Assembly: GCF_900103715.1 (NCBI RefSeq)
Contig: NZ_FNHL01000002.1
Coordinates: 868,001 to 932,000 of the forward strand
Length of the DNA stretch: 64,000 nucleotides
Reading direction: 5' to 3'
Source: Halogranum gelatinilyticum
GTDB lineage: Archaea > Halobacteriota > Halobacteria > Halobacteriales > Haloferacaceae
Part shown: one piece after another, positions 9,343 to 17,617 of the stretch
How the letters are laid out: every line of letters starts with the position of its first letter
Position numbering within the stretch: position 1 is the stretch's first letter
Program-made: the position numbers and the translations under genes
The notes under the pieces: model-generated
Databases searched by the model: none
Told to the model about the DNA's origin: nothing
Seen by the model: the letters and a program-made list of their open reading frames with translations, nothing else

Positions 9343-10149
9343 GTGTCGCTCGTCGCTCCCTCGCAGTTGCTCTCACTCCTCGAACCGGTGTTGTCCGTCA
9401 TCGTCCCGGCGTTCGTCGTCGGCTTCTTTCTGGTCTCGCTGGTCGCAATCGCGCTGAACAGCAACCGGACGGTGCGAAACGTCTACATCGCGGGCTTCTT
9501 CGCGCTGTTGCTCGTGGTCAACCTGGCCGCGCCGGTGACGCCAGCACCGCTCGTCAAGTGGCACAAGTTCTCGGAGGTCCGCGACACCGAGCAGACGGAG
9601 TACGTCTTCCGCGTCGTCGACGCCGACGGCGCGGAGTTGGGCTACGACGACGACGCGACCCTCGAGATGGGCAGCGTCGCACTCACGTCCATCCAGTTGC
9701 GGATGCGTACCGAGTTCACTCCCGAAAAGAACGTCGAGGTCGCCCAGTGGATGTTAGACCGGGCGGCTGTCCACCGTGCCGACGTGGAGGCGAACTCCTG
9801 GACCCGGTATCTCGCCTTCCCGAGACACGGGCTGTCGAACAGCTGGACGCCCGCGACACTCGAGGACTACGGCGAGTTCACCACGCTCCGGCTCTACCGG
9901 GTCGACTTCACGATGTCCGAAGACGGCAGCGAGGTGACGTCGTACAGCGAGACGCTCGTCTACGAGTACGACGAGACTCGCGGCGTCGTCGTCGACAACA
10001 CCGGAGCGCGCGAGAGCCGACTCGACGCGGCTCCTGTCCCGCGTGTCGGCACTGACGTCGCCGCGCGTGTCGGCACGGCCGTCGCCGCGCGCGTCGCCAC
10101 GGCCCCTGTCGCATCCGCCCTCGGAATCCACGGAGGTGTCGCAGCGTGA
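9343..10149 (+). CDS. Membrane-anchored partner of HTTM-DCC protein
   Basis: A 268-residue protein with two N-terminal membrane segments (about 10-33 and 44-60), then a predicted extracytoplasmic domain beginning PLVKWHKFSEVRDT. The C-terminal 40 residues are a repetitive Ala/Val/Arg stretch (VGTDVAARVGTAVAARVATA) that looks slippage-prone. The start is GTG at 9343. Its stop overlaps the start of the HTTM-DCC gene in GTGA, so the two are translationally coupled. In bacteria, HTTM proteins are often paired with a small membrane-anchored protein of comparable layout, and I infer that this is the haloarchaeal counterpart. No enzymatic motif seen. Confidence 0.75.
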   Translation: MSLVAPSQLLSLLEPVLSVIVPAFVVGFFLVSLVAIALNSNRTVRNVYIAGFFALLLVVNLAAPVTPAPLVKWHKFSEVRDTEQTEYVFRVVDADGAELGYDDDATLEMGSVALTSIQLRMRTEFTPEKNVEVAQWMLDRAAVHRADVEANSWTRYLAFPRHGLSNSWTPATLEDYGEFTTLRLYRVDFTMSEDGSEVTSYSETLVYEYDETRGVVVDNTGARESRLDAAPVPRVGTDVAARVGTAVAARVATAPVASALGIHGGVAA

Positions 10150-11444
10150 TCGCCGCCCGACTGCGGTCGCTCCTCTCGGCGTGCGTCAACTACGTCGCCG
10201 ACCCGAAGCGGAATTCGCCGGTCAACCTCGCGGCCGCCCGGTTCGTGCTCGCGACGTACGTCGTCTGGAAGACCGTCTGGGTCGACTGGGGCGTCTTCAT
10301 GGAGGTCCCCTTCATCGTGTTCGACGAGTACGCCTTCCTCGTCCCGTACGGCTTCCCGCAGCTGCTCGTCGTCGAGAAGTATCTCCTGCTCGTCACCGTC
10401 GTGCTCTTCGCGGTCGGCTACCGTATCCGGGCGACCGGCTTCATCTCGGGGCTTCTCTTGGGCCATCTCGGGCTGCTCCTGTTCGCGATGAACGGCTCGG
10501 GCGTGACGACTGCCATGTTCATCGCGGTCTACTTCTTGTTCTTCTTCGCGCTGTTCGCCTCGCAGGACGAGCTCTCGGCCGACGGCGTCCGGCGGACGGG
10601 CACGCGGTCGCTGGGGTCGTTGGTCTCGCGGCTCAAGTCGTCGAGCACGCCTGTGTACCGGATGGACGCGCTGAAGTACAGCCTGCTCGCCCTCGGGATC
10701 ATCTACTTCGGCTCGGCGTTCGACAAGCTGTTTCCCGACCTCCAGCAGTTCCAGCCCGAGTGGGTCATGCCGTACAACCTGGCCCGCATCGTCACCATCT
10801 TCCACTCGACGCGCGACCAGCTGTTCCCCGTCGCCCAGGAGGTCGTGAACTATCCGGCGTTGCTCTTCGTCATGTCGGCGACGGTGCTCGTGCTCGAGGC
10901 CGGGCTGCTCGTCGCGATACTGGCAAAGCGACCCGTGACGCCATTTCTCGTCGGTCTCGCCGGGTTCAAGTTCTCCTCTATCGTCCTCCTCGGCATCTTC
11001 TTCGGCGACGCCATCCTCTTCTTCGCGATGTTCGTCGCGTGGGACACCGCCTACCGGGCACTCGTCCGGAGCCGCCAGCTGGACGTGGTGTTCGACGAGC
11101 AGTGTTACTTCTGCGCGCGGAGTCTGTATCCGATCAAACTCCTCGACATCGGCGACACCATCACGTTCTACTCGCAGTCGGACCTCCCGGCGACGTATCT
11201 GGACCGGCCGGGTGTCGACTACACGACCGCGATGTACGTCTTCGACGCCGACGGAACGCCGTACCGTGGCTACTGGGCGTTCCGCGAACTGCTCCGGCAG
11301 TTCCGCGTCTTCGACCCGGTCGTCTGGGCCATGGGGACGCGGCCGGTCGCGGCGGTCGGCGAGCGCGTCTACGAGTACGTCGCCGCCAACCGGAGCCGCC
11401 ACTTCGTCTGCAGCGTCGACCTCGACACCGAGACCGAACTGTGA
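10146..11444 (+). CDS. HTTM (gamma-carboxylase-like) membrane protein fused to a DCC/DUF393 domain
   Basis: The 432-residue protein has about six to seven membrane helices in residues 20-305, the HTTM region related to vitamin-K-dependent gamma-carboxylase. The C-terminal domain begins LDVVFDEQCYFCAR and has a CYFC pair at 320/323 in the position of the CxxC of DCC/DUF393 thiol-disulfide oxidoreductase-like proteins. The usual DGDC is replaced by DEQC. The domain ends around residue 425. HTTM and DUF393 are usually separate genes, and their joint role (possibly quinone- or thiol-linked redox chemistry at the membrane) is not established. Coupled by GTGA overlap with the preceding gene. Confidence 0.85.
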   Translation: MIAARLRSLLSACVNYVADPKRNSPVNLAAARFVLATYVVWKTVWVDWGVFMEVPFIVFDEYAFLVPYGFPQLLVVEKYLLLVTVVLFAVGYRIRATGFISGLLLGHLGLLLFAMNGSGVTTAMFIAVYFLFFFALFASQDELSADGVRRTGTRSLGSLVSRLKSSSTPVYRMDALKYSLLALGIIYFGSAFDKLFPDLQQFQPEWVMPYNLARIVTIFHSTRDQLFPVAQEVVNYPALLFVMSATVLVLEAGLLVAILAKRPVTPFLVGLAGFKFSSIVLLGIFFGDAILFFAMFVAWDTAYRALVRSRQLDVVFDEQCYFCARSLYPIKLLDIGDTITFYSQSDLPATYLDRPGVDYTTAMYVFDADGTPYRGYWAFRELLRQFRVFDPVVWAMGTRPVAAVGERVYEYVAANRSRHFVCSVDLDTETEL

Positions 11445-11803
11445 GCTGACGGCCGGAAGCAACAGTGAGAGGTCGTTTCTCGCCCCCGGTACTGACCGCG
11501 TGAGCGGTGGTCGTGGCTGTCCGGAGTGCGTTATGTCAACCGGCTAAGCGACCGCTGCTCGCACAGGTCACGATACGGCAAAACCGAACGACTGGAGCCG
11601 AATCGTAGGCTGTCGTTACCGGCTGCAACAGGGGCAAGCGGTGTTCTAAGACGGCCATAGGCGGTCGGCCGGTCGCGCTTACCTATCCCCCACGCTGTCG
11701 GTGTAGAGGATGTCCTCTGTTCGGAAAGACAGGTCACACTCGGCCGTCCTGCGAGGCAGACTCGCGGGCGCGGCCGTGACCACCGAGTCGAGGTATTCAA
11801 ACC
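11445..11803. other. Intergenic, no gene seen
   Basis: A 359-bp gap between the HTTM-DCC gene and the SipW-type exported protein. I see no protein-like reading frame. It should carry the terminator of the first gene and the promoter of the second. An imperfect GGTCA/TGACC stem lies around 11731-11780. Confidence 0.5.
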
Positions 11804-13438
11804 ATGAGTAACGACAAATCGTTCCGCATCTCCCGCCGTAGCGTCCTCGCAGGTCTCGGCACCATCGGTGTCGCATCCGCGGGCGCAGGTCTCGGGACGA
11901 CCGCCTTCTTCAGCGACACAGAATCGGTCGAAGCCAGCATCGAAGCTGGCCGACTCGACCTCCTCGTCGACTTCCGTGCGACGTACAAGACCTGGCTCGG
12001 CGAGGCCAGCACGGACCTCATCGTCGACGGTCCCGTCTATCCCGTCCCGGGCGACGAGATGACCTACGTCGTCGGCCAGGCACCCGACTGGCGCGACAGC
12101 GAGGGCAACGTCCTCACCGGCGCGGCGTGGGCCGCCGCGACCAGCGCGATCGACGCCTGCCAGTACGAGAACACGACCGACATCCGGAGTGAACTCGACC
12201 AGGACCAGTACGTCGACGGCACCCCGGACGACGACAGCGACTCGTTCTACACGGGCTACGTCGACGGCGACGAGGGCCTCATGTTCTCGCTCAACGACGT
12301 GAAGCCGAAGGACGAGGGCGAGGCGACAATCAGCCTCCACCTCTGTGACAACCCCGGCTACATCGGCGTGACCGCGAACGTCCTCGAAAACAGCGAAAAC
12401 GGCATCGTCGAACCGGAAGACAGCGCGGGCGACGTGAGCAGCGACGACGGCGAACTCGCCAACTACATCTACGTTCGCGTGTGGATGGACGACGACTGCT
12501 CGAACACCCTCAACGGCGAGGAGACGGCCCTCTACCAGGGCTCGCTCGCCGGACTGGTCGAAGCGGTCAACGAGTCCGCATCGTCCCAGACGCCCGTCGA
12601 CGGGCTCCAGCTCATGGGTGCCGGAAACAACGGCTGTTTCGCCCCCGGCGTCCACTGTGTCGCCTTCGACTGGTACTTCATCTGCGAGCCGGAGGACTTC
12701 GATCTCCCCTCGGACGCCATCGCGCAAGGCACCATCGGCGACGAACTCGACGCAGCAGGCATCCCCCGCGACGTCAACGTCGCCCAGACCGACCGCCTGT
12801 CGTTCGAACTCGGCTTCAACGCGGTCCAGTGCCGCCACAACACCCCGCCCGCCTTCCGCCACGTCGTCGGTGAGGGCTTCGGCAAGAACGACGCCGGCGC
12901 GGACGGTCTCGTCGAACCCGTCGCGCTCGAAGGCAAGATCCGGAAGGGCCAGTCGCCCCAGAAGGGGACGTTCGCCTACACGCTCCAGAACAACGTGACC
13001 AACGTCTCTAACCCCCTGAACGGCACGAACGTCCCGAACGGGACGAGCCAGTCGTTCACGCTGAGCTACGACGGTACCACGGCGAACCTGAGCGTCGACG
13101 ACGTCGACGACACGGTCGACATCGACGTGGCCTCCGACATCACCGACGCGGTCGGTGTGACGGTCCGCGGTCGCGGCACCGTCTCCAATGCCGTCGTCGA
13201 GAACCTGCGCCTGCAGGTCCCCTCCAGCGGCATCGACACCACGGTCCCGACACTCAGCGCGTTCGACAACGCGAGCTACCCGGCAGACAACGAGCCGGAA
13301 CGCTACTGCGCGTTCCTCGACGTCGACGGGCTCGACCAGGGCTTCACCCTCACGGGCGATGCGACCCTGACGTGGGACGCGAACAGCTCGCAGGAACAGC
13401 CCGCAGTGTACTTCTTCGCCGGCGCGACCGGGGCATAA
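11804..13438 (+). CDS. SipW-dependent-type exported protein (TasA/camelysin-like leader)
   Basis: The 544-residue acidic protein has the leader SRRSVLAGLGTIGVASAG, then GTTAFFSDTE and VEASIEAGRLDLLVDF. This is the SipW-type signal pattern of archaeal and bacterial TasA/camelysin-like secreted proteins, here with a twin-arginine pair. The mature part is Asp/Asn/Gly-rich with several Cys (for example DDDCSNT, NNGCFAPGVHC, YFICEPE), suggesting extracellular metal-bound or disulfide-bonded beta structure. Its role is unknown; in bacteria such proteins form matrix fibres. The dedicated signal peptidase is not in the window. It stands alone, with long spacers on both sides. Confidence 0.85.
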   Translation: MSNDKSFRISRRSVLAGLGTIGVASAGAGLGTTAFFSDTESVEASIEAGRLDLLVDFRATYKTWLGEASTDLIVDGPVYPVPGDEMTYVVGQAPDWRDSEGNVLTGAAWAAATSAIDACQYENTTDIRSELDQDQYVDGTPDDDSDSFYTGYVDGDEGLMFSLNDVKPKDEGEATISLHLCDNPGYIGVTANVLENSENGIVEPEDSAGDVSSDDGELANYIYVRVWMDDDCSNTLNGEETALYQGSLAGLVEAVNESASSQTPVDGLQLMGAGNNGCFAPGVHCVAFDWYFICEPEDFDLPSDAIAQGTIGDELDAAGIPRDVNVAQTDRLSFELGFNAVQCRHNTPPAFRHVVGEGFGKNDAGADGLVEPVALEGKIRKGQSPQKGTFAYTLQNNVTNVSNPLNGTNVPNGTSQSFTLSYDGTTANLSVDDVDDTVDIDVASDITDAVGVTVRGRGTVSNAVVENLRLQVPSSGIDTTVPTLSAFDNASYPADNEPERYCAFLDVDGLDQGFTLTGDATLTWDANSSQEQPAVYFFAGATGA

Positions 13439-13553
13439 GCCCCTCGCGAGCGAGGACCCCCTTCGGCATCTCGGCGTCCCGCAACCCCGCTTTCGGCGTC
13501 CCACACCCGACCGGGTGAGTCGCTACCGACGGCAGCCTGCTGTCGTCCGTCCG

Positions 13554-13631
13554 TAACTGTTCGGCCGATTTCCCGCTTTTGTCACCCGCTCGTGACTGTT
13601 CAGCCGATTTCCCGCATTCGTTACCCGCTTG
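13554..13631. repeat. Two tandem 39-bp direct repeats
   Basis: Copies at 13554-13592 and 13593-13631 share the core ACTGTTC(G/A)GCCGATTTCCCGC and end in ACCCGCT(C/T)G, with only a few mismatches. They lie in the 3' flank of the SipW-type gene, 115 bp after its stop codon. Confidence 0.8.
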
Positions 13632-13719
13632 CCGACACCTAAACGACGTATTCACACGATTCCAATCACTAGTATGTGATTGTTTGTATTTTTGGACAGT
13701 TACCAACCATACGTTGTTC

Positions 13720-13740
13720 TAGGTAAGATTTTAGTACCTA
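13720..13740. promoter_or_regulatory. Perfect inverted repeat in an AT-rich promoter region
   Basis: TAGGTA and TACCTA flank a 9-bp AT-rich spacer, within an AT-rich island (about 13665-13745) that contrasts with the GC-rich surroundings. It is about 95 bp upstream of the GTG start of the glutamate-cysteine-ligase-like gene and could be an operator. The rest of the 13439-13834 gap holds no gene that I can see. Confidence 0.4.
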
Positions 13741-13834
13741 CTCCCAAATCGCGGAATGTGGGAGCAACAGCGACCGGGAGTGCCTGGAAGCGACCACGCG
13801 GCCAGCGGCGTGAGAGCGTCACAGTGAGGCATAC

Positions 13835-14947
13835 GTGCCACCACACCAATCAGAGCCGATACGACGGAGTATCGAAGTAGAGTACTGGGTTGTCGACGAC
13901 CGTGGGAAACTCGTCGAGCCCGGTGAGATCATCGATGCAGCCGAGGGTGTCGAACGCGAGTTCGTCGAACCGATGGTCGAGATCAAGACGACACCGTGCG
14001 AGACGACGGCCGAGTTGCGGGCGGAGCTGTTCGACCGGGTCGGGACGGCGGTCGAGCGGGCCGACGGCCTCGGGAAGCGGCTCGTCCCGCTCGCGACGCC
14101 GGTGAACCACGAGGAGATCCGAGAGATCGAGAGCGACCGGACACGGATTCAGAACCAAGTCGTCGGCGACGCGTTCCAGTACGTTCGCCACTGCGCCGGG
14201 ACACACATCCACGTCGAGCAGCAGCCGGGCCGTGCGGCCGACCAGTTGAACACGCTCGTCGCGCTCGACCCGGCACTGGCACTCGTCAACTCGTCGCGCT
14301 ACTTCCGCGGCGGGCGGCTGGCGGCCGGTGCCCGCTCGAAACTCTACCGGTGGATGGCCTACGACGACGTGCCTCACCAGGGACGCCTCTGGCCGTACAT
14401 CGACGACACCGAGGAGTGGACCCGCCGACTCGAACGGCGGTACGAGGACTTCACCACGGCCGCGCTGGACGCCGGTGTCGGTCGGCGTGCACTGCAGTCG
14501 GCGTTCGACGCGGAGAGTGCCGTGTGGACCCCGGTCCAGCTCCGGTCGGAGTTCGGGACCGTCGAGTGGCGTTCGCCCGATACGGCCCTGCCGAGTCAAG
14601 TCGCCCAACTCGCCGACGACGTAGTGGACGTCGTCGAACACGCCTGCGACACGAGCGTGCGTATCGACGGACAGACCGGCGGGCGCGTCAACGACGAGGT
14701 CGTACTCCCCGAGTTCGCGACGGTGGTCGACCACGTCGACAGCGCCATCCGTGATGGCCTGTCCTCGGAACAGGTCCGGGCGTATCTCGACCGGATGGGA
14801 TTCGACGTCGACGCCTACAGCCCCCTCGCACCCGAGATCGACCGCGAGGGACGGGTCTCGGCCGAGGAGGCCAGAGAGATCCGGCTCGAATACGCCGACC
14901 GACTGTCGGCCGAGGTGCGGCAGAAGGAGCCACTCGCGGCCGACTGA
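13835..14947 (+). CDS. Glutamate-cysteine ligase family protein (carboxylate-amine ligase, GCS2 type)
   Basis: A 370-residue enzyme of the GCS2/YbdK-type ATP-dependent carboxylate-amine ligases. The family start is RRSIEVEYWVVDD, a relative of the GVEEEYWL signature. EPMVEIKTTPCET supplies acidic metal and ATP ligands, GTHIHVEQ is the conserved His motif, and EFGTVEWRSPDT lies near the end of the fold. True gamma-glutamylcysteine synthetase makes the thiol of haloarchaea, but this sequence diverges at the signature (a single E in IEVEYW) and may be a paralogue joining other substrates. No ATG precedes the conserved region, so the GTG at 13835 is taken. It is convergent with the HAD gene. Confidence 0.8.
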   Translation: MPPHQSEPIRRSIEVEYWVVDDRGKLVEPGEIIDAAEGVEREFVEPMVEIKTTPCETTAELRAELFDRVGTAVERADGLGKRLVPLATPVNHEEIREIESDRTRIQNQVVGDAFQYVRHCAGTHIHVEQQPGRAADQLNTLVALDPALALVNSSRYFRGGRLAAGARSKLYRWMAYDDVPHQGRLWPYIDDTEEWTRRLERRYEDFTTAALDAGVGRRALQSAFDAESAVWTPVQLRSEFGTVEWRSPDTALPSQVAQLADDVVDVVEHACDTSVRIDGQTGGRVNDEVVLPEFATVVDHVDSAIRDGLSSEQVRAYLDRMGFDVDAYSPLAPEIDREGRVSAEEAREIRLEYADRLSAEVRQKEPLAAD

Positions 14948-14989
14948 CGGCGCTCGGGCTGACTGGTCGACAGAAGACCGACAGTCAAG

Positions 14990-15673
14990 TCAGACACCGA
15001 GTGCCTCGGCCAGGTCGTCGAAGGTCTCGACCGTCAGGTCCGGGTCGTCGCCGAACGTCTCGTAGGGCGTCCCCTTCCGATCGACCCAGACGGCCTGCAT
15101 TCCGGCGTGTTGAGCACCCATGACGTCGAACCAGCCCGCGGTGACGTGGGCGATCTCGCCGATGGGGGTTCCCGTCCGCGCGGCGGCGTGGCGGTACAGT
15201 TCCGCGTCGGGTTTGAACGTCTCCACCTCGTCGGCACTGATCGTATCCTCTATGAGGTCGCCGATGTCGGCGTGGTCAACCATCGACGCCAGCATCTCGG
15301 GATTGCCGTTCGAGACGACGTAGCAGTCGTAGCCAGCGTCGCGCAGGCGTTCGATGCCGTCACGCACGTCGTCGAAGACGTCGAGTTCGTGGTAGACGGC
15401 CAGAATCTCGTCGCGTTCCTCCTCGCTGATGTCGACTCCGTGAACGTCCAGCGCGTACTGGAGCGCGTCGCGGTTGATCTCGTAGAACGGCTGATAGCGG
15501 TCGATCTGGTTGCCGACGAAGGTGTACTCCAAGGAGCGCGCCCGCCACAGTTTCGAGACGGGTTCGGGGTCGTCGACGCGCGCCGCGAGTGCCTGTTCGG
15601 CGGCGTCGACGTCGACGAGCGTGCTGTAGGAGTCGAACGTGAGCGTCGAGACGGCGTCGGGGGTGAACGGCAT
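14990..15673 (-). CDS. Haloacid dehalogenase type II (HAD hydrolase)
   Basis: A 227-residue HAD-superfamily enzyme. The nucleophile Asp14 is in LTFDSYSTL, the second-motif Ser is in YVVSNGNPEML, the third-motif Lys is in ETFKPDAELYRHA, and the late region HVTAGWFDVMGAQ replaces the acidic motif IV with the form seen in L-2-haloacid dehalogenases. These release halide from short 2-haloacids, although many annotated members act on phosphates. The length matches the family. It is convergent with the ligase-like gene and 50 bp from the stop of the binding-protein gene, on the same strand. Substrate not predictable. Confidence 0.85.
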   Translation of the reverse strand: MPFTPDAVSTLTFDSYSTLVDVDAAEQALAARVDDPEPVSKLWRARSLEYTFVGNQIDRYQPFYEINRDALQYALDVHGVDISEEERDEILAVYHELDVFDDVRDGIERLRDAGYDCYVVSNGNPEMLASMVDHADIGDLIEDTISADEVETFKPDAELYRHAAARTGTPIGEIAHVTAGWFDVMGAQHAGMQAVWVDRKGTPYETFGDDPDLTVETFDDLAEALGV

Positions 15674-15723
15674 GGTCGCCCTTCGGACGGCAGGGGGTTA
15701 ACCGCTCGGCGGCCGCGGGGGCG

Positions 15724-16578
15724 TCAGTCGGAGCGGCCGCCCGGTGGCGTTCGAGCCGAGGCCGGATACGATTCGGGGACGGTGAAGCCGTGTTCGCGGA
15801 GCCGGTCGGTGTCGGAGACCAGCGCGTCGAGCCACGACTCGCCCGCGTCGGTCAACGCCGTCGCCCCGTAGCGGATCGGCGCGCCGCGGACCGTCCGGCC
15901 GGGAAGGTCGAGACTCGCCTGCGCGTACTCGTCGGCGAACGCAGGGTCCGAGAAGTCGAGTTCCGGCGGAAGCTCGACGAAGGGGAGGTCGTGTTCGACG
16001 GCCATGTTGCGGTAGACGAACGCGGCGTCGAGTTTGCCGGTCTCCAGCGTCTGCATCAGTGCCGTCTCCGGGAATATCGAGGAGTGTTCGAGGAGATCCG
16101 GCCGGTCGGCGAGGTCCAGCGCGAAGACGGTGCGGTAGCCGAGCGGGTCGGCTTTCGGGTCCGTGCGGCCGATGCGGACGTCGTCGCGGGCGAGTGCCTC
16201 GCGCCAGTCCGTCGCGATGGCGTCGGCGGCGGCGGAGTCGGGATTGTAGGCGATGACGAGCGCGTTCGTCGCGAAGAGCGTCACCTCGTCGGCGATGCCC
16301 TCGAAGAGCGTCGGGTCGGCGAGCGCGAGCACGTCGGGGTCGCGCGCGCCGTCGACGACGAGGTTGCGGACGGTCAGACTGCCGTGGGCCTCGACGGTCG
16401 CGCCGGGGACGCTGTCGGCGAGGACGAGCAGGCTCCCGGCGACGAGCGCGTCGACGTCGTCGGCAGCGGTATCGCCGGTCGCGTCGCCACGAGTCGCCCG
16501 GAATCCCACGGCTCCGGCCGCGGTGAGGCCGAGACCGCCGCCTGCGACCCGGAGGATCTGTCGTCTCGTTCGCGCCAC
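15724..16578 (-). CDS. Tungstate/molybdate-type ABC substrate-binding protein, orphan
   Basis: A 284-residue exported binding protein. The twin-arginine leader TRRQILRVAGG is followed by DALVAGSLLVLAD and VEAHGSLTVRNL, the oxyanion-binding pattern of WtpA/ModA proteins, then DVLALADPTLF and LFATNALVIAYNP, also typical. I start at GTG 16578 just before the leader; the in-frame upstream extension would bury the leader. No permease or ATPase gene is adjacent, unlike usual wtpABC operons, so it must use a transporter encoded elsewhere or act as a sensor or scavenger. An 18-bp inverted repeat lies 38 bp upstream. Specificity (W versus Mo) is inference. Confidence 0.8.
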   Translation of the reverse strand: MARTRRQILRVAGGGLGLTAAGAVGFRATRGDATGDTAADDVDALVAGSLLVLADSVPGATVEAHGSLTVRNLVVDGARDPDVLALADPTLFEGIADEVTLFATNALVIAYNPDSAAADAIATDWREALARDDVRIGRTDPKADPLGYRTVFALDLADRPDLLEHSSIFPETALMQTLETGKLDAAFVYRNMAVEHDLPFVELPPELDFSDPAFADEYAQASLDLPGRTVRGAPIRYGATALTDAGESWLDALVSDTDRLREHGFTVPESYPASARTPPGGRSD

Positions 16579-16615
16579 TAAACGAAACCAGTGGTGACGA
16601 CAGTAAAGAGATTTC

Positions 16616-16633
16616 GTAACCGACACTGGTTAC
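16616..16633. promoter_or_regulatory. Inverted repeat upstream of the oxyanion-binding protein gene
   Basis: GTAACC and GGTTAC, perfect complements, are separated by six bases. The element is 38 bp upstream of the binding-protein start and 22 bp past the stop of the gene at 16655. It could be an operator for a metal-responsive repressor or, less likely, a terminator stem. Confidence 0.4.
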
Positions 16634-16654
16634 CTCAGGCGGGCGGTCGCGGCG

Positions 16655-17572
16655 TCACCAGTTGCCGGGGCTGTACTCGAACTCGTAGCCGTCGACGGCG
16701 TCGGGCGGTAAGCCGACCGTCTCGAACAGCTCGCGGAAGGTCGCCCGGTAGTTCGCCTCGTCGATTTCCTCGCCCGGCGGCAGGCGGATTTCGAGGCGGA
16801 CGCCGCCCAGTTGGTCCACGTAGGCGATATACCGGACGTCGCCGTCGCGGAGCGTCACGGCCGCGTTCGGAACGAGGTAGGTGACGGTGCCGACGTTCTC
16901 GCCGACGACGTAGGTCTCGCGGAACGTCCCTTCGCCGACCGACGGCTCGAAGCCCGTCGTCTCGCTCTCGGCTCGGAGGAACGCGCGCGCGCCGGTCGGG
17001 TCGGGGCGGGCGTCGACCTCGAAGGTCGGAAGGTCCGGGTTCGTCTCGGCGACCCGCATCTCGAACCGGGCAGCGTGTTCGGCGGCGGTGGCCTCGTCCA
17101 TCTCGAAGGAGGCGGCGAGTCGTGTCGCGACCCACTCGCGGGGCGGGAGGTCCGCGACAGTGTAACGGTCGCCGGTCCGCGACCAGTTCGAGAAGACGAC
17201 CCGCGAGGGTTCGTCGGGGGCCGTCGGATAGGTGAGTTCTACCGTCGACAGATTGCCGTACTGGTAGGTGACGTACCAGACGCGCACGTCGTCGCCGTAC
17301 AGGGCTTCCAGTTCGGGCGTGTCGCCGTCGTAAGCCCGCGGCGACCGCGCGTTGACGTACCGGGGTTCCTCGACCCGGTAGCCCGCCGCGCGGGCGTCGC
17401 CGACGACGGCGTCGTAGTCGACGTCGCCGAGGTTCTGTCCCGGCGCGTAGTACGTCGCGTGGTCGGACACGACGAGCAGGGCACCGAAGCCCACGTAGAC
17501 CGCACCGACGACGAGGAGGAGGGCGAGGACGACGGCCACGACACCGACCAGCCACTTGGTCGAACGGTTCAT
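16655..17572 (-). CDS. Signal-anchored protein of unknown function
   Basis: A 305-residue protein with one N-terminal membrane anchor (about residues 8-34, Val/Leu-rich) followed by an acidic extracytoplasmic domain. No catalytic motif is evident. The domain has alternating YRVEEPRYVN and VTYQYGN strands that look like a small beta-rich fold. It is on the same strand as the site-2 protease gene, 45 bp downstream of it, so the two may be co-transcribed and it could be a membrane-associated partner or substrate of that protease (inference). No family recognised. Confidence 0.7.
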   Translation of the reverse strand: MNRSTKWLVGVVAVVLALLLVVGAVYVGFGALLVVSDHATYYAPGQNLGDVDYDAVVGDARAAGYRVEEPRYVNARSPRAYDGDTPELEALYGDDVRVWYVTYQYGNLSTVELTYPTAPDEPSRVVFSNWSRTGDRYTVADLPPREWVATRLAASFEMDEATAAEHAARFEMRVAETNPDLPTFEVDARPDPTGARAFLRAESETTGFEPSVGEGTFRETYVVGENVGTVTYLVPNAAVTLRDGDVRYIAYVDQLGGVRLEIRLPPGEEIDEANYRATFRELFETVGLPPDAVDGYEFEYSPGNW

Positions 17573-17617
17573 AGCCGTAGTGACGCTTCAAGAACACAAA
17601 AGCGGCACCGTCGTGGG

